From Chroococcidiopsidaceae cyanobacterium CP_BM_RX_35 (GTDB taxonomy: Bacteria > Cyanobacteriota > Cyanobacteriia > Cyanobacteriales > Chroococcidiopsidaceae), in the NCBI GenBank assembly GCA_019242465.1, contig JAFAVL010000366.1:1-6460 (forward strand): 6,460 bases of DNA. Reading direction: 5' to 3'. This document shows, in pieces, positions 1 through 5,739 of the stretch; position 1 is the stretch's first letter; each line of letters starts with the position of its first letter. Below the pieces are notes generated by a model. The model was not told the DNA's origin. It did no database searches and was given only the letters and a program-made list of their open reading frames with translations. Position numbers and translations under genes: made by a program.

Positions 1-97
1 CTCAGTCAGCCTGATCACCGGAAAATTTACAGTAGGCACTGTGTTGATAGAGCTAATTGCTTTCAACCCGCCCTAGGTTCAGAAGGGCAGTTGTACC
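1..97 (-). repeat. Divergent terminal CRISPR repeat and possible homing spacer
   Basis: The repeat at 60-97 is the array's distal end in transcription order. It differs from the other four by several substitutions and one extra base in the loop between the GCCCT and AGGGC arms. Its last ten bases on the minus strand are GGGTTGAAAG, whereas the others end GGGCTGAAAG. The minus-strand sequence after it (59 down to about 40) would serve as a spacer; it begins CAATTAGCTCTATC. V-K CASTs are known to carry an atypical repeat near the element end whose short spacer matches a tRNA gene and drives homing. The string GATAGAGCT (plus strand, 46-54) is common in tRNA D-arms, which is suggestive but very short. 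The left edge of the window cuts off the rest, including any transposon right end. Confidence 0.5.
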
Positions 98-389
98 TCC
101 AAGATAGAAAACATATGATATCCCGTAAGCAGTCTTTCAGCCCGCCCTAAGTCAGAAGGGCAGTTGCACCATTCTCACGATTGTCTCGCCCTGAGTCGTG
201 TCTTCGCTTTCAGCCCGCCCTAAGTCAGAAGGGCAGTTGCACCTCAAAGTTGCCTCGATATCTTTGATCTTTGAAATTTTATCTTTCAGCCCGCCCTAAG
301 TCAGAAGGGCAGTTGCACCTCATCAGGGTCCGGTTATCATTTCAAATCAGGCCTTTCAGCCCGCCCTAAGTCAGAAGGGCAGTTGCACC
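60..389 (-). CRISPR. Type V-K CRISPR array, five repeats and four complete spacers
   Basis: Four identical 37-nt repeats lie at 353-389, 283-319, 207-243 and 134-170, with a fifth divergent 38-nt repeat at 60-97. Spacers are 320-352 (33 nt), 244-282 (39 nt), 171-206 (36 nt) and 98-133 (36 nt). The array reads on the minus strand, like cas12k and the tracrRNA: in that sense each repeat starts GGTGCAACTGCCC, contains the self-complementary arms GCCCT and AGGGC, and ends GGGCGGGCTGAAAG, close to the GGGTTGAAAG end typical of V-K repeats. It lies about 190 bp downstream of the tracrRNA, the normal V-K order. There is no Cas1/Cas2 adaptation module in the window, as expected for this subtype. No spacer matches another place in the window by eye. 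Spacer length varies more than in most arrays. Confidence 0.96.
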
Positions 390-579
390 TCTGGACTGTA
401 AAAGCATCTACCTAGAAATACCTCTGTGTTTACTTTTGACAAAGCTGTTCAGATATCTCGCTAGCTTCTCAGGAGGATGAAACACTTTGTTCACCCTCAA
501 GTAGTGAAAGCTAAGTTAGAAGAGAGGTAGAAGATTTTGACAAACCTCCTGGGAATTATGCTCCCACTTCGGTTTGCCA
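390..579 (-). other. Leader between tracrRNA and CRISPR array
   Basis: This 190-bp stretch has no convincing ORF. It separates the tracrRNA from the first repeat and is probably transcribed into the pre-crRNA. It contains a compound hairpin (539-578, listed separately) and two copies of the 10-mer TTTTGACAAA on the plus strand (434-443 and 535-544). On the minus strand each copy gives TTTGTCAAAA, containing TTGTCA, which resembles a -35 box; a partner -10 is weak (TATTTC, 16 bp after the copy nearest the array). The array may therefore have its own promoter or be co-transcribed with the tracrRNA; the sequence does not settle this. Confidence 0.45.
539..578 (-). ncRNA. Compound hairpin downstream of tracrRNA
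   Basis: On the minus strand GGCAAACC (578-571) pairs with GGTTTGTC (546-539), eight pairs including one G-U. Inside it GGGA (565-562) pairs with TCCC (554-551) around a 7-nt loop. The result is a two-tier stem-loop starting directly after the T-rich tract that probably ends the tracrRNA. It has no T-run on its distal side, so it does not look like a simple terminator. It may be a processing or stability element of the leader RNA. No known family was recognised. Confidence 0.4.
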
Positions 580-805
580 AATAAAAAATTGGGGTGGGTT
601 CCTCCTTGCTCGGAGGTGATTACGGTAGCAACTACTGCAGTATACCTGCACCCTTTTTGCTGGGAGCGCACCTATCCTATCTTTCGATAGCAGCATCGGG
701 GTGAGCAGCTACCAGGGTCAGAAAGCAGAACTATCTTACGATAGTCAAACTAACCCTAATTTGTTACAGATCAGAGGCTTTAAAAGCATGACCTGCTGCG
801 CTCAT
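580..805 (-). ncRNA. Type V-K tracrRNA
   Basis: This RNA pairs with the crRNA repeat and forms the guide complex of Cas12k. Read on the minus strand, the region follows the remembered Scytonema hofmannii CAST tracrRNA over most of its length, including the blocks GCCTCTGA, GGGTTAGTTTGACT, CTTTCTGACCCTGGTAGC, TGCTCACCC, GATAGGTGCGCTCCCAGCAA and a CAGTAG stretch. Visible stems are CTATC/GATAG at 731-744, CTATC/GATAG with a GAAA tetraloop at 677-690, and CCTCC/GGAGG at 601-616. The anti-repeat AACCCACCCC (600-591) follows the last stem and is complementary to the repeat's GGGCGGGCT with two A-C mismatches. A T-rich tract (590-579) comes next and probably marks the 3' end. The 5' end is placed near 805 by comparison and is uncertain by about 10 nt; a possible -10 box (AATACT) lies just upstream, before the cas12k stop codon. 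Confidence 0.93.
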
Positions 806-837
806 AAGTATTCAATTTTCAAGGTTCTAATTCTTTT

Positions 838-2748
838 TTAGATTATAGCATTAACACGAGAATTGTACACAGCAAATGCTAAATCTCTAGCTTTTTCTTG
901 ATGGCTACCTAGAAAAGGCTGCTGTCCCTGTTCAATTACAATTGAAGCTTGTGAAGCTTGACTATTAATGTTTTCAATTAATCTGCCGTAGCTCCATCGA
1001 TGAACGCTTTGACAGTATTGTTTAACATACTTTTTTTGACCTTCGATATAACCAGGATTTTTTTGCTCAGCTTTAGCTTGAATTTCACTTTGAGCGATTT
1101 CGCGTACATCACCCAATTTAGGCAACACAATGCTGCCAGCTTGATATTTTCGAGCTAAAATTACGATGGCTTTGGCAAGTAACCTATCTATATACTGTCC
1201 CAACTCAGATTCTGAGAAGTAATTGTGTTCAAATTGTTTTTGAGCTTTATGACGCTGGTGAGAACTAATTTGCTGCTCTCTACGTTGGCGGTTGAGTAAT
1301 TTGTAATTGTCTCCAAGTAGTTGTCTAGTACTGTTGTAGATAAGAACTTGTCCGCTGCTAGCATCAACTACTGCTGCTGTCACAGGCATCTCCAGCCCAA
1401 AGCTAACTCCCACTATAATTTGAGATTTTCCTTGATAAATGGGACGACTGGGACGGGGAAAGGGATTATTAATTTTTTGTAAAGTAGTCTGCTTGCGTTT
1501 GATAAAAGCCTGCTGTGTCTCCTTCAGTTGGCTTTTTTTGTTCATTCGGGTGAGGACTTCGGCAATCTCTGTGGCTTTTTCTGTGCGTACTTCTTCCGTT
1601 CCCTCAGTAGTCCACAATCGAGTATCTACAGTACAGTACAAAGTTAAACGATGGATATTCCAAGGGTCACCTTTTCCTTTGCCTTCTTGCCAAGCGATTC
1701 GTCCGCTGCGGAGGGTAAACAAACTACTAGAGTGCTGATCTTTGCTATCTCGTTTAGTTTGCTGGTCTTCTATAAAGCGCTGGTACCAGTGAAGCTGACG
1801 GCGATCGCAATATACTTCAAAGGTGTGTTCGCCCAATCCACTGAACTTAACACAGATACGCCCCTTGTCGTTTTTAAACCAAGTTAAGTCCTCATTGGTC
1901 TCATAAGATATTGGAAAGGGTAATGTACTAGAGTTCCTCAAAAGTTGATTCTGCCACAGCTTAGCTTCAATTTCATCTTGAGGGACAGTGTTGCAAGCAA
2001 TGGTCAACGTCTTTAACCATTTGGTAGCTGTTAAATCTCGACCTTTCGGCATCCGGCTAGCTAGTTGCAGTTGTAGCCTTTCAACCTTAATTTCTACTTT
2101 ACGACGACGTTGGTTGAACTTGTTTATATCTTCGTCGCCGCTAACTTTGCAACCGTTTTTGATCAGATAGCAAATGGCAGAACGAGCTAGGATATCTTCA
2201 GTTTCTCTATAGAGAGCAAACAAAGTAGCGGTCAGGTTGCTGCTGGCTGTACCTTTTTTGGTTTTCTTGCCCTTCCTGTCCTTAACTTGTTGTGTGTTTG
2301 CTGGGTCAGACTTTGCACTGTGTTGAGTCAAGATATCAAGTGCTGTTGCCCTAAGAGTTTCCAAATCACAATTAGCGGCTTTAAGCAAATCGGTATCGCT
2401 TCTGAGCATTTCTAGCCAGCGAGTTTGTCCCTGCAATCGACGCTGTAACCGTTGTTGTGAGACCAGCCAAGCTTTGTAAGTGTAATTTACTACAGAAACC
2501 GCGCTTGTATAAAATCGAGCTGGTTGACCAATGAAGCGAGAGTCAGATTTAAGAAACTCACAGATTTGCTTTACAGTGCCACTGGAGACGTTGCCTTTTT
2601 GTTGCCAAATCTCAAATTCAGGGTGCTGAGCAACTTGTTCAAGCAAAGTGTTAATCAGAGGAGTGTTCTTACCTGCCATCAACTCCCAAAGTTGCTGGCG
2701 TGTGGGCTGACTTGCAGTAAGACGACACTGAATCGTAATCTGACTCAT
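838..2748 (-). CDS. cas12k: Cas12k (C2c5), type V-K CRISPR effector
   Basis: Cas12k is the RNA-guided DNA-binding protein of V-K CASTs: with crRNA and tracrRNA it finds a target next to a PAM and recruits TnsC, TniQ and TnsB for insertion; it does not cut DNA. The 636-residue product matches the S. hofmannii protein (about 640 aa) from its start, MSQITIQ, to near its end. Recognisable stretches include KTRWLEML-like TRWLEML (109-115), a Lys-rich linker (157-165), SRMPKGRDLT (231-240), QRFIEDQQTKR (323-333), LLGDNYKLLNRQRR (477-490) and the RuvC segment GSIVLPKLGD (538-547). In the RuvC-I motif GVSFGLE (447-453) Ser449 stands where active nucleases have the catalytic Asp, as is normal for Cas12k. 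The reading frame is intact, so the protein is probably functional. The ATG has no strong Shine-Dalgarno sequence but is supported by the conserved N-terminus. The tracrRNA begins about 30 bp after the stop. Confidence 0.98.
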   Translation of the reverse strand: MSQITIQCRLTASQPTRQQLWELMAGKNTPLINTLLEQVAQHPEFEIWQQKGNVSSGTVKQICEFLKSDSRFIGQPARFYTSAVSVVNYTYKAWLVSQQRLQRRLQGQTRWLEMLRSDTDLLKAANCDLETLRATALDILTQHSAKSDPANTQQVKDRKGKKTKKGTASSNLTATLFALYRETEDILARSAICYLIKNGCKVSGDEDINKFNQRRRKVEIKVERLQLQLASRMPKGRDLTATKWLKTLTIACNTVPQDEIEAKLWQNQLLRNSSTLPFPISYETNEDLTWFKNDKGRICVKFSGLGEHTFEVYCDRRQLHWYQRFIEDQQTKRDSKDQHSSSLFTLRSGRIAWQEGKGKGDPWNIHRLTLYCTVDTRLWTTEGTEEVRTEKATEIAEVLTRMNKKSQLKETQQAFIKRKQTTLQKINNPFPRPSRPIYQGKSQIIVGVSFGLEMPVTAAVVDASSGQVLIYNSTRQLLGDNYKLLNRQRREQQISSHQRHKAQKQFEHNYFSESELGQYIDRLLAKAIVILARKYQAGSIVLPKLGDVREIAQSEIQAKAEQKNPGYIEGQKKYVKQYCQSVHRWSYGRLIENINSQASQASIVIEQGQQPFLGSHQEKARDLAFAVYNSRVNAII

Positions 2749-2770
2749 TTTTTTAACAAACGAGTTTTAT

Positions 2771-2816
2771 AAGAACATTTATGTTTTATCATAGCAAGCT
2801 TTTATTTAAATGAACT
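2771..2816 (-). promoter_or_regulatory. cas12k promoter with operator-like palindrome
   Basis: On the minus strand an extended -10 element, TGCTATGAT, places TATGAT at 2793-2788. The -35 region (about 2809-2816) is weak, which is common with extended -10 promoters. Immediately downstream is ACATAAATGT (2784-2775), an inverted repeat of ACAT and ATGT with a 2-nt centre, placed where a bound repressor would block RNA polymerase. In Anabaena, cas12k is repressed by the MerR-type regulator CvkR, whose reported site is AnnACATnATGTnnT with a 1-nt centre. The match here is close but has one extra central base, so CvkR binding is an inference. The expected 5' UTR is about 30 nt. Confidence 0.5.
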
Positions 2817-2940
2817 CTTTTGAGGAGAAAAATTTTTGGCGCTCAATATGGATACTGGGGAGGTGATGCAAAGGTGGTGTTCAGAAAGTTGTGATGCCAA
2901 ATCTCTCTAGCTCTGGATGCTCTAGGCGCAAGTTGAACCG
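2817..2940. other. Short non-coding stretch upstream of cas12k promoter
   Basis: Between the cas12k promoter and the small plus-strand ORF no gene, tRNA or transposon end was recognised. A plus-strand frame opens with ATG at 2848 but stops after fewer than 20 codons. If an upstream regulator gene of the CvkR kind once lay here, no recognisable trace is left. Confidence 0.3.
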
Positions 2941-3099
2941 ATGCTGATCTACCCTCAAAGCTTGATCGACGATGTCAGGTACCATGCAATCGTTTGTCAG
3001 CTGGGGCGTGAGCTGTCCTGGCTATGGCTCAAAATACATAGTGGCAAACGGGCTGATGAGTCTGAGTTCTTGCGGCAACGTTACCAGCATAAGGACTGA
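2941..3099 (+). CDS. Small hypothetical ORF, 52 codons
   Basis: ATG at 2941 to TGA at 3097 encodes 52 residues starting MLIYPQSLIDDVRYHAI and ending EFLRQRYQHKD. The composition is protein-like, with an apparent amphipathic stretch CQLGRELSWLWLKI and a charged C-terminus. No signal peptide, transmembrane helix or known motif was recognised. There is no clear ribosome binding site. It runs opposite to cas12k and lies between the cas12k promoter and a zone of gene fragments, so it may be an intact small gene, the 5' remnant of a longer broken one, or chance. The position where many CASTs carry cvkR is close by, but this product has no helix-turn-helix I can see, so I do not call it CvkR. Confidence 0.3.
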   Translation: MLIYPQSLIDDVRYHAIVCQLGRELSWLWLKIHSGKRADESEFLRQRYQHKD

Positions 3100-3140
3100 C
3101 GAGTACGGTAACACTCCTAAGCTTGGTAGTCCCGATACAT

Positions 3141-3356
3141 TCAAGCTATGCTTTCGAGAGCCTCGGCGATCGCTTTGAAGTTGGTGTCACCGTAACCAAT
3201 GCTTCTAAAGGAAGATCCATCTAAGGTACTGCCAGTGTTTACTTGGGCGACCCAGCGCCCCGTCTCCTGCGGCAAAGTAATAATGTACAACGATCTGGGT
3301 GCTGTCCTACCCACAGATGGAATGGCGGGTAGCAGACTAGCCAAAACTCCAGACTA
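3141..3356 (-). pseudogene. Fragment of a small protein, possibly HicB-like
   Basis: A minus-strand reading frame from a TAG at 3356-3354 to a TGA at 3143-3141 gives about 71 codons, with only a TTG (3344) available as start. The product has a plausible domain of about 50 residues: LYIITLPQETGRWVAQV, then a turn-rich stretch, then GYGDTNFKAIAEALESI. The pattern (strand, Gly-Trp-Val-Ala strand, then GDT followed by an Ala/Glu helix) resembles the HicB/UPF0150 antitoxin fold, but no HicA partner is present, so this is a weak guess. Upstream of the TAG the same frame stays open to about 3488 and encodes a Gly/Ser/Thr/Ala-rich segment (GTASGTATTTSPAANK). The TAG may therefore be a nonsense mutation in a longer gene. 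The HIP1 site at 3166-3173 lies inside the frame. Confidence 0.3.
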
Positions 3357-3425
3357 GACTCTCTTGTTTGCTGCGGGACTGGTTGTTGTGGCAGTACCTG
3401 AAGCTGTACCTGAGTTGCCTCTCTC

Positions 3426-3575
3426 AGCCGAAGGAGCGAAGGCTCTCCCAGCTTTGTGCTGATAAGACAAGCTTATGTCACGCCAATACTAGGTTTCAGC
3501 TGTTGGACGAGCAGATTTTTGTAACATCCTATACGGTTTCAACACTAGATCCGGGAGAGCCGGAGCGAAGCACCT
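3426..3575. repeat. Short inverted repeat pair in the degraded zone
   Basis: The plus strand carries CCGAAGGAGCGAAGGCTCTCCC at about 3428-3449 and GGGAGAGCCGGAGCGAAG at about 3552-3569. One copy read on the minus strand starts GGGAGAGCC and continues CTTCGCTCC; the other starts GGGAGAGCC on the plus strand, so the two are inverted and imperfect. Sequences with GAGCCTTCGCTCCTTCGG-type cores are dispersed in some cyanobacterial genomes (from memory). The second copy lies exactly where homology to the Clp N-domain stops, which suggests that it marks a recombination joint. Only two short copies are visible, so confidence is limited. Confidence 0.25.
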
Positions 3576-3925
3576 AGATTTTCGAGAATTCTTAGTGTTA
3601 CCCCCTCACCACCATCGAGAATTGATAATAAATGTTTTGGCTCAACGAATGTGAATCCTTGCTCACGAGCAGTGGAGATTGCCCTTTCTATGGTTCGTCC
3701 TGCCCTGGGGGTCATATCAAGGTCAGTATCATCATATCCACAACCTCGACCAATGATTTTCTCAACTTCAGCTTGAGTAGCTTCCAAAGTAGCACCCGCC
3801 GCCTTCAGTAGTTGGGTAGCCCCATTGTTGGCACTTAGTAATCCAACTAAAAGCTGCTCTGTGCCGACAAAGCAATGACCTAATCTGTGAGCTTCTTCTC
3901 TAACGAAGACAATGACGACGAACCA
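3551..3925 (-). pseudogene. Broken ClpC-type N-terminal (Clp_N) domain gene
   Basis: The minus-strand frame from about 3925 to a TAG at 3551 encodes a nearly complete double-motif Clp_N domain, the part of ClpA/ClpC chaperones that binds substrates and adaptors. Recognisable pieces are REEAHRLGHCFVGTEQLLVGL, VEKIIGRGCG, then the second half with TPRAGRTIERAISTAREQG, FVEPKHLLSIL and GEGVTLRILENLGASL. The expected first residues (FT..AI.VIML) are replaced by WFVVIVF, no ATG is present, and an in-frame TAA lies further upstream (about 3949). After ENLGASL the frame runs into unrelated sequence and stops; no AAA+ ATPase domains follow. It could derive from clpC or from a stand-alone Clp_N protein. 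Either way it lacks both a normal start and a normal end, so I call it a remnant. Confidence 0.8.
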
Positions 3926-4229
3926 GCTTACATGACAGCCTGTTTTTTAGAAGATTTCTCTAGAAGCCTTGCTAAGCGAACTTTACAAGCATTATAGAAA
4001 AGCACAATGAGAAATCCGTGCTAAACAATACCTTTGCACCATCTTCATAGAATCTATATAGAGCGAAGAGAATATGTTGCTTCCATAAAGTTATCAGTGT
4101 GATTTATGAAGATTTCACAGTTTTTGAACAATATTTATTAAATGTGTTTTTAAGTGATAGGAATTATTCCTTATGTGGGAAAGATATCTTTAGCAGCTCA
4201 AGCAACCCCACTTTAAAGAGAGACCACCT
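3926..4229 (+). promoter_or_regulatory. Upstream region of the first pilin, with two palindromes
   Basis: No gene is seen in these 304 bp. The stretch from about 4090 to 4200 is AT-rich and probably holds the pilin promoter. Two perfect palindromes sit close together: AGGAATTATTCCT at 4159-4171 and AAAGATATCTTT at 4180-4191, with 8 bp between them. Such a pair could be regulator sites or promoter-proximal structure. A purine-rich AAAGAGAGA at 4215-4223 lies 6 bp before the GTG start and is a reasonable ribosome binding site. No convincing -35/-10 pair was identified. Confidence 0.4.
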
Positions 4230-4775
4230 GTGAAAGCTGAATTTCAAGTTAAGTTCCTCCAATATTTGAACCAGAAGAAGCGAAACGAAGGTTTTACGCT
4301 GATTGAACTGCTTGTTGTGATCATCATCATTGGGATCTTAGCTGCCATTGCTATACCAACTTTCCTAAAACAAACTGCCAATGCTAAGCAAGCTACAGCT
4401 AAGAGCGCAGTTGGCTTTGTCAACACGGCACAAACTGTCTATCGGACCGAAAACACCCAATTCGCCTCGACCTTTTCCAATTTAGCCCTAGGATTATCCT
4501 CTACTACTAATAATTACACCTATAGTGTTAGTGGGTTGGGGGATACAGCTACAGTTACAGCACAAACGAATGATAGTTCTCTCAAGGGCTATTCTGGTGG
4601 CAACGTAAGATACGTATTTTTGAATAGCCAAAGTGAAAGCGCCATTGCTAGTGCGATTTGTGAAGTCAATAGCCCTGGTACTGGTCTACCTGCAACACCG
4701 TATCCTTTAAATTCAAATCAAAGCAATGCTAATGCTGCTATCGGATGTAATGGAGGTAGTGAAACTCAACTTTAA
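4230..4775 (+). CDS. pilA: Type IV pilin (PilA-like), first copy
   Basis: A major-pilin-like subunit of type IV pili, used in cyanobacteria for motility, adhesion and DNA uptake. The 181-aa product has a class III signal: a 21-residue basic leader ending QKKRNEG, then FTLIELLVVIIIIGILAAIA. The prepilin peptidase would cut after Gly21 and methylate Phe22; the conserved Glu5 of the mature protein is Glu26. The hydrophobic helix (about 22-43) anchors the subunit and forms the pilus core. The C-terminal globular part is rich in Ser, Thr and Asn, with Cys144 and Cys173 placed to close the usual D-region disulphide loop. The start is GTG, supported by alignment with the second copy, whose ATG is at the same place, and by the upstream AAAGAGAGA. 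A stem-loop follows the gene. Confidence 0.93.
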   Translation: MKAEFQVKFLQYLNQKKRNEGFTLIELLVVIIIIGILAAIAIPTFLKQTANAKQATAKSAVGFVNTAQTVYRTENTQFASTFSNLALGLSSTTNNYTYSVSGLGDTATVTAQTNDSSLKGYSGGNVRYVFLNSQSESAIASAICEVNSPGTGLPATPYPLNSNQSNANAAIGCNGGSETQL

Positions 4776-5161
4776 GTAACTCATTGCCTATTAATAAACA
4801 CATTCTGGCTTGTTTACAGGGTTACTCAATGCTGAGTAGTCATAATTTTTATTTCGAAGGTCTGCTTGTAGCAGTGTTGGTAGAAATCGAAGTTATTGTA
4901 TGGCGTAGTATTTGCGTAAAAGTACACAACTTCGCTTTGCTGAAAATATCTTGATGGTCCAAAGTCACCTTAGCAATTGAATTACTGTTTAAAAGATATG
5001 TGTATTTAGCATTATGTTATGAATAAAGCTTGAAGTAATTAGATAAGCACTGTATATCTACTGAATTTTTCTGAGTGGTGATATGAATCGTTCCTCAACT
5101 GGGCAAGATAGGTTCAACAGGTTGAAAGACCAATACACCACCCCTGAAGGAAAAACTGACC
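4776..5161 (+). promoter_or_regulatory. Spacer between the two pilin genes
   Basis: No gene is seen in these 386 bp. Its first 70 bp resemble the sequence after the second pilin (ACTCA, then TATT, then a GGGTTACTC or GGGTAACTC stem-loop), so the duplicated unit includes the 3' flank. After the stem-loop at 4820-4853 the sequence is AT-rich with no strong promoter; an AT-rich tract around 4995-5030 is the most likely site. A ribosome binding site, GAAGGA at 5146-5151, stands 10 bp before the second pilin's ATG. The length and the terminator suggest that the second pilin has its own promoter. Confidence 0.4.
4820..4853 (+). terminator. Stem-loop after the first pilin
   Basis: TACTCA (4823-4828) pairs with TGAGTA (4833-4838) around the loop ATGC, extended by two G-U pairs and a G-C pair to 4820 and 4841. 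The sequence after it is CATAATTTTTATTT, a T-rich tail. This fits a modest Rho-independent terminator that would separate the two pilin genes, or a 3' end that stabilises the pilin mRNA. Confidence 0.55.
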
Positions 5162-5698
5162 ATGAAGACTGAACTAAAAGCAAAGTTTCTGCAACACCTG
5201 AACCAGAAAAAAAAGGACCAAGGTTTCACATTAATTGAACTACTGGTTGTCATTATCATTATCGGTATTCTAGCTGCTATTGCCCTGCCCACTTTTCTGA
5301 ACCAAACTGCCAAAGCTAAGCAATCGGAAGCGAAGACAACAATTAGCTCTGCTAACACAGCCCAGACTGCATATCGGACTCAGAATGCCTCTTTTGCCAC
5401 TGACTTTACCTACTTAGGCTTAGGACTGCCTACGGCCACCAGCAATTACAGCTACACCGTTACTGGAACTACTGATACGGCTTCCATTCAATCAGCAGCT
5501 AAGGACACTTCTCTTAAGGGCTATTCTGGAGGTACTGTAAGATTTGCAGATGCAAATAGCCAAAGTGCCATTGCTAGTGTGATGTGTGAAGCCAACGCCC
5601 CTGGTACTACACTAGCTGGAGTACCAGGGACATTAAGTGTAAACGCAACCAATGCAAATGCTGCAGTTGGCTGCGCTTCTGGTCAAACTCAACTTTAA
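5162..5698 (+). CDS. pilA: Type IV pilin (PilA-like), second copy
   Basis: A paralogue of the preceding gene: 178 aa with the same 21-residue basic leader (ending KKKDQG), cleavage site before FTLIE, Glu26 and a hydrophobic helix to about residue 43. Over the first 60 residues about 45 are identical to the first copy, with only one change between Gly21 and Pro43; the C-terminal domain is clearly more diverged but keeps the landmarks LKGYSGG (118-124) and the cysteine pair Cys142 and Cys171. It has an ATG start with GAAGGA upstream. The pattern fits tandem duplication followed by divergence of the surface-exposed part. The two may be alternative or mixed pilus subunits, or one major and one minor pilin. 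A stem-loop lies between it and the TPR gene 103 bp downstream. Confidence 0.93.
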   Translation: MKTELKAKFLQHLNQKKKDQGFTLIELLVVIIIIGILAAIALPTFLNQTAKAKQSEAKTTISSANTAQTAYRTQNASFATDFTYLGLGLPTATSNYSYTVTGTTDTASIQSAAKDTSLKGYSGGTVRFADANSQSAIASVMCEANAPGTTLAGVPGTLSVNATNANAAVGCASGQTQL

Positions 5699-5739
5699 GC
5701 TACTCACCGCTTATTGTTGAATTCATTCAAACTTGTAAC

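Noticed and set aside
1..60. A tRNA gene at the left edge, suggested by GATAGAGCT
   Set aside because: No cloverleaf: no T-arm GTTCGA motif, acceptor stem or anticodon arm can be built around it.
864..869. TGTACA as a transposon terminus
   Set aside because: It lies inside the 3' coding part of cas12k, with no TnsB-type repeats around it.
1439..1887. Plus-strand ORFs of 99 and 78 codons inside cas12k
   Set aside because: They are antisense to a conserved part of cas12k and their products resemble nothing; the opposite frame explains the sequence fully.
1988..2772. Plus-strand ORFs of 60 and 82 codons antisense to the 5' part of cas12k
   Set aside because: Same reason: shadows of the cas12k frame, without ribosome binding sites or protein-like patterns.
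2941..3099. Small ORF as the cvkR regulator
   Set aside because: It is too short for a MerR-type protein and no helix-turn-helix pattern is visible.
2972..3178. Plus-strand ORF of 68 codons overlapping the small ORF at 2941
   Set aside because: The other frame (2941-3099) has the more protein-like composition; this one is rich in Ser, Gly and Cys and looks like an out-of-frame shadow.
3368..3577. Plus-strand ORF of 69 codons opposite the Clp remnant and repeat zone
   Set aside because: It starts in the low-complexity segment and crosses the inverted repeats; no recognisable pattern and no ribosome binding site.
3901..3935. Possible V-K transposon end (TGACGACG and ATGACAG words)
   Set aside because: On the minus strand most of this is still alignable with the Clp_N domain (VIVFVREEAH), and there is no TGTACA terminus or ordered repeat series.
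4244..5358. Minus-strand ORFs of 60 and 87 codons opposite the pilin genes
   Set aside because: Both are mirror frames of the conserved pilin N-terminus and resemble each other only because the pilins do.
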